Assembly: GCA_036380925.1 (NCBI GenBank)
Contig: DASVDW010000132.1
Location: 1 to 15,676 of the forward strand
Length of the DNA: 15,676 bases
Source: JAICLV01 sp036380925
Lineage (GTDB): Bacteria; Actinomycetota; Actinomycetes; Acidothermales; Acidothermaceae
Reading direction: 5' to 3'
The notes under the pieces are model-generated. The model was given only the letters and a program-made list of their open reading frames with translations, did no database searches and had not been told where the DNA came from. Both the position numbers and the translations under genes were made by a program. Position 1 is the stretch's first letter, and every line of letters begins with the position of its first letter. Positions 13,588 through 15,676 of this stretch are shown here, piece by piece.

Positions 13588-14358
13588 TCAGCGCCGGCGT
13601 TTGACGCCGCGGTTTCGCGCGATGCGGGAGGTGAAGCCTGACGGCAGTCGCGCGCCGATATTGACCAAAACGCGATAGCGCAGGCTCGGGATGCAGACCG
13701 TCTTGCCCTTCGCCAGGTCGCGCAGGCAATCCTCGACGACGCGGTCGACCGTCAGCCACATGAGTCGCGGGGCCGCTGACGCGTCGACGCCGTTGCGACG
13801 ATGAAACTCGGTGCGCACCAGTCCGGGGCACAGCGCGATCGCGCGCACACCGGTGTTCGCCAACCGCAGGCTCAGCGCTTGGCTGAACTTCAACTCCCAA
13901 GCCTTGGCCGCGCCGTACGTGTTGTACGAGATGATCCCGGCGACGCTGGAGACGGTGATGATCTCACCGCGATCGCGGGCCAGCATGCCCGGCAGCGCCG
14001 CTTTGGTCAGCCGCAGCGGCGCGCGGGTGAGCACCCGCAGCATGCGGTCCTCGGCGTCGACGTCCGATTCGACGACATCGACGCCCAGCGAGTACCCGGC
14101 GTTGTTCACCAGGACGTCTATCGGGCGTGTGCCGTCAGCCAGCCGAGTCTCGACGCGCGCGCACTCGTCGTCCGAGCTCAAATCGGCTGGCAGCGCCTCG
14201 ATTTCGACGTGCCAACGGTCGCGCAGCTCGTCGGCCTTCGCGCGCAGTCGCGCCTCGTCGCGGGCCACCAGAACCAGGTGATAGCCGAGCCGGGCGTAGC
14301 GGTCGGCGAAGCCAGCCCCGATGCCCGACGTCGCCCCGGTGACCAACGCGGTCGTCAT
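13588..14358 (-). CDS. Short-chain dehydrogenase/reductase (SDR)
   Basis: A 256-residue classical SDR, expected to be an NAD(P)-dependent oxidoreductase on a carbonyl or hydroxyl substrate. The cofactor motif TGATSGIG is at 7-14, NNAG at 85-88, catalytic Ser138 in ITVSSVAG, and Tyr148/Lys152 in YGAAK. CPGLVRTEF (177-185) follows the active site. Arg31-Arg33 context (VARDEARLR) after the second strand suggests NADP(H) preference. The C-terminal ~45 residues (VCIPSLRYRVLVNIGARLPS and the basic GVKRRR end) resemble mycobacterial ketoacyl-reductase-like SDRs and might contact membrane. I chose ATG 14358 (MTTALVTG); an ATG 12 nt upstream is the alternative. It is divergent from the aminotransferase (88 bp) and convergent with the hydrolase-like gene (35 bp). 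Substrate is unknown. Confidence 0.92.
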   Translation of the reverse strand: MTTALVTGATSGIGAGFADRYARLGYHLVLVARDEARLRAKADELRDRWHVEIEALPADLSSDDECARVETRLADGTRPIDVLVNNAGYSLGVDVVESDVDAEDRMLRVLTRAPLRLTKAALPGMLARDRGEIITVSSVAGIISYNTYGAAKAWELKFSQALSLRLANTGVRAIALCPGLVRTEFHRRNGVDASAAPRLMWLTVDRVVEDCLRDLAKGKTVCIPSLRYRVLVNIGARLPSGFTSRIARNRGVKRRR

Positions 14359-14433
14359 GACGGTCACCATGCCAGCCCAGACACCGCCACGTGCAACCGG
14401 GGAACCGCGTCGCCGCCGACCCCGGCGCGGGCC

Positions 14434-14439
14434 TACGCT
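14434..14439 (+). promoter_or_regulatory. -10 box for a probably leaderless aminotransferase transcript
   Basis: TACGCT is followed by GGCGGGC and then GTG 14447. The hexamer and the 7-nt spacer are identical to those before pyrE, and there is no credible Shine-Dalgarno. Confidence 0.5.
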
Positions 14440-14446
14440 GGCGGGC

Positions 14447-15607
14447 GTGACGCGCAATCCGCTGGTGCCAAGACTGCGGGGCTTGGGCGCGACGATTTTC
14501 GCCGAGATGTCGGCCCTCGCGCTCGCCACCGACTCGATCAACCTCGGGCAGGGTTTCCCCGACGTCGACGGGCCCGACGAGATCAAGCAGCGCGCGGTCG
14601 ACGCGATCTGGGGCGGCCGCAACCAGTACGCCCCCGGCTCTGGCACGCCGGAGTTGCGCAGCGCGATCGTCCAGCATCAACTGCACTGGTACGGCATCGA
14701 GCTCGACCCGGACGACGAGGTGCTTGTGACGGCGGGCGCCACCGAGGCGGTGACCGCCGCGATCCTGGCGCTGGTCGACACCGGCGACGAGGTGGTCGCG
14801 CTGGAGCCGTACTACGACTCCTATGCGGCCGCAATCGCAATGGCCGGTGGTGTGCGGGTGCCGGTGACGTTGCGGGCGCCCGACTTCCGGCTCGACGTCG
14901 AGCGACTGCGCGCCGCGATTTCGCCCCGCACCAGGGTCATCCTGCTCAACTCTCCGCACAACCCGACGGGCGCCGTGCTGCGGCGCGACGAGTTGCAGGC
15001 GATCGCCGACGTCGCGATCGAACACGACCTGGTCGTCGTCACCGACGAGGTCTACGAGCACCTGGTCTATGACGGTGAGCACATCCCGATCTCGACGTTG
15101 CCCGGCATGTTCGAGCGCACGCTCACGATTTCCTCGGCTGGCAAGACGTTCGGGCTCACCGGTTGGAAGGTTGGCTGGGCGACCGGGCCGGAGCCTCTCG
15201 TCAACGCCGTCCGCACCACCAAGCAGTTCATGACCTACACCAACGCCGCCCCGATGCAGCCGGCCATCGCGCACGGCCTGATGATGGACGACTCCTACTT
15301 CGCGACCCTGCGGTCAGACTTGCGCCGCAAGCGCGACCTGCTCTGCAAGGGCCTGGCCGACGTCGGCTTCGACGTGTTCGTGCCGGCCGGCACCTATTTC
15401 GCGTCCGCTGACATCCGGCCGCTCGGCTACGACGACGGATTCGCGTTCTGCCGCGAGCTGCCGAAGCTGGCCGGCGTGGTGGCGATCCCGCACGCCGTCT
15501 TTTACGACAATGTCGAGATCGGCAAGCCGCTGGTGCGGTTCGCGTTCTGCAAGCGTGACGAGGTGCTCGCCGAGGCCGTCGACCGGCTCGGCAAGCTTTC
15601 GCGTTAA
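14447..15607 (+). CDS. dapC: PLP-dependent aminotransferase, DapC-like
   Basis: A 386-residue fold-type I, class I/II aminotransferase. AEMSALALATDSINLGQGFP (19-38) is the substrate-gating N-terminal region. VTAGATEAVTAAI binds the cofactor phosphate, NSPHNPTGAV (168-177) and VTDEVYEHL (198-206) bind the PLP ring, and ISSAGKTFGLTGWK (228-241) carries the Schiff-base Lys233. Near the C-terminus VRFAFCKRD supplies the carboxylate-binding Arg. Wording and length closely follow M. tuberculosis Rv0858c (DapC), as I recall that protein. DapC is N-succinyldiaminopimelate aminotransferase of the lysine/meso-diaminopimelate pathway. Related enzymes are kynurenine or methionine aminotransferases (YbdL type), so the exact substrate is not certain. 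GTG 14447 has a -10 box rather than a Shine-Dalgarno in front. The stop shares TTAA with a convergent gene. Confidence 0.88.
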   Translation: MTRNPLVPRLRGLGATIFAEMSALALATDSINLGQGFPDVDGPDEIKQRAVDAIWGGRNQYAPGSGTPELRSAIVQHQLHWYGIELDPDDEVLVTAGATEAVTAAILALVDTGDEVVALEPYYDSYAAAIAMAGGVRVPVTLRAPDFRLDVERLRAAISPRTRVILLNSPHNPTGAVLRRDELQAIADVAIEHDLVVVTDEVYEHLVYDGEHIPISTLPGMFERTLTISSAGKTFGLTGWKVGWATGPEPLVNAVRTTKQFMTYTNAAPMQPAIAHGLMMDDSYFATLRSDLRRKRDLLCKGLADVGFDVFVPAGTYFASADIRPLGYDDGFAFCRELPKLAGVVAIPHAVFYDNVEIGKPLVRFAFCKRDEVLAEAVDRLGKLSR

Positions 15608-15676
15608 CCGACCGCGGGCGGCAGACAGCGGACGACGTTGACGTCGCCGCGCAGCGTCACCTCTCCGGCGCCGTGC
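15604..15676 (-). CDS. Partial gene, C-terminus only, unidentified
   Basis: The last 24 codons of a minus-strand frame enter from the right edge and end at TAA (15606-15604): HGAGEVTLRGDVNVVRCLPP, then AVG. Third codon positions are mostly G or C, as in the real genes here, and the stop shares TTAA with the aminotransferase stop, mirroring the CTAG arrangement of the MOSC/pyrE pair. I do not recognise the family. The tail ends in a Cys-Leu-Pro-Pro stretch. Confidence 0.5.
   Translation of the reverse strand, partial: HGAGEVTLRGDVNVVRCLPPAVG

Noticed and set aside
1..15676. CRISPR arrays, tRNA or rRNA genes, insertion sequences and tandem repeats
   Set aside because: I found no regularly spaced repeats, cloverleaf with a CCA-end pattern, terminal inverted repeats with a transposase, or rRNA-like sequence.

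Overview
The window is a gene-dense, high-GC chromosomal segment from an actinomycete (Actinomycetota). Supporting signs are strong GC bias at third codon positions, frequent GTG starts, a SigE-type short sigma factor, a DUF3151 gene beside purA, a mycobacterial-type class II aldolase beside a DedA gene, and TANNNT -10 boxes a few bases upstream of start codons. The purA/DUF3151 and fba/DedA pairings recall Mycobacterium tuberculosis Rv0357c-Rv0358 and Rv0363c-Rv0364, as I remember that genome. I cannot name the genus. I see no rRNA, tRNA, CRISPR array, insertion sequence or prophage gene.

Left part (1-4345, minus strand). Transcription reads DUF3151, then purA, a GNAT acetyltransferase, purD, a SigE-family sigma factor and the start of an unidentified gene cut by the window edge. 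purA-GNAT-purD is tightly packed (2-nt gap, then a 4-nt overlap) and places two steps of purine nucleotide synthesis with an acetyltransferase. The purA leader holds two interleaved inverted repeats next to a plausible -10 box.

Middle (4346-7294). A LacI/GalR-type regulator (+) has a good ribosome binding site, a -10 box and a LacI-type palindromic operator, but its DNA-binding domain is largely missing. It converges on fba (-), the glycolytic/gluconeogenic aldolase. fba is divergent from a DedA-family membrane protein (+), which appears to be transcribed without a leader.

Right-centre (7292-12318, plus strand). A 19-bp AT-rich palindrome precedes a five-gene cluster in which every junction overlaps: an ABC exporter ATPase, two ABC-2 type permeases, a DHA2-type MFS exporter and a MOSC-domain protein. 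This looks like one export/detoxification operon and is the most notable accessory unit here.

Right part (12315-15676). pyrE (-) converges on the MOSC gene with stop codons sharing a CTAG. It is divergent from an alpha/beta-hydrolase-like gene (+) across only 29 bp. A short-chain dehydrogenase (-) follows, divergent from a DapC-like aminotransferase (+). That gene ends in a TTAA shared with the stop of a partial minus-strand gene at the right edge.

Most genes are ordinary housekeeping or transport functions, and I do not see a clearly novel multi-gene system. The points most worth checking are the LacI-like protein with an eroded HTH and intact operator, the double-exporter operon with its palindrome, the purA leader, and the repeated leaderless start architecture.
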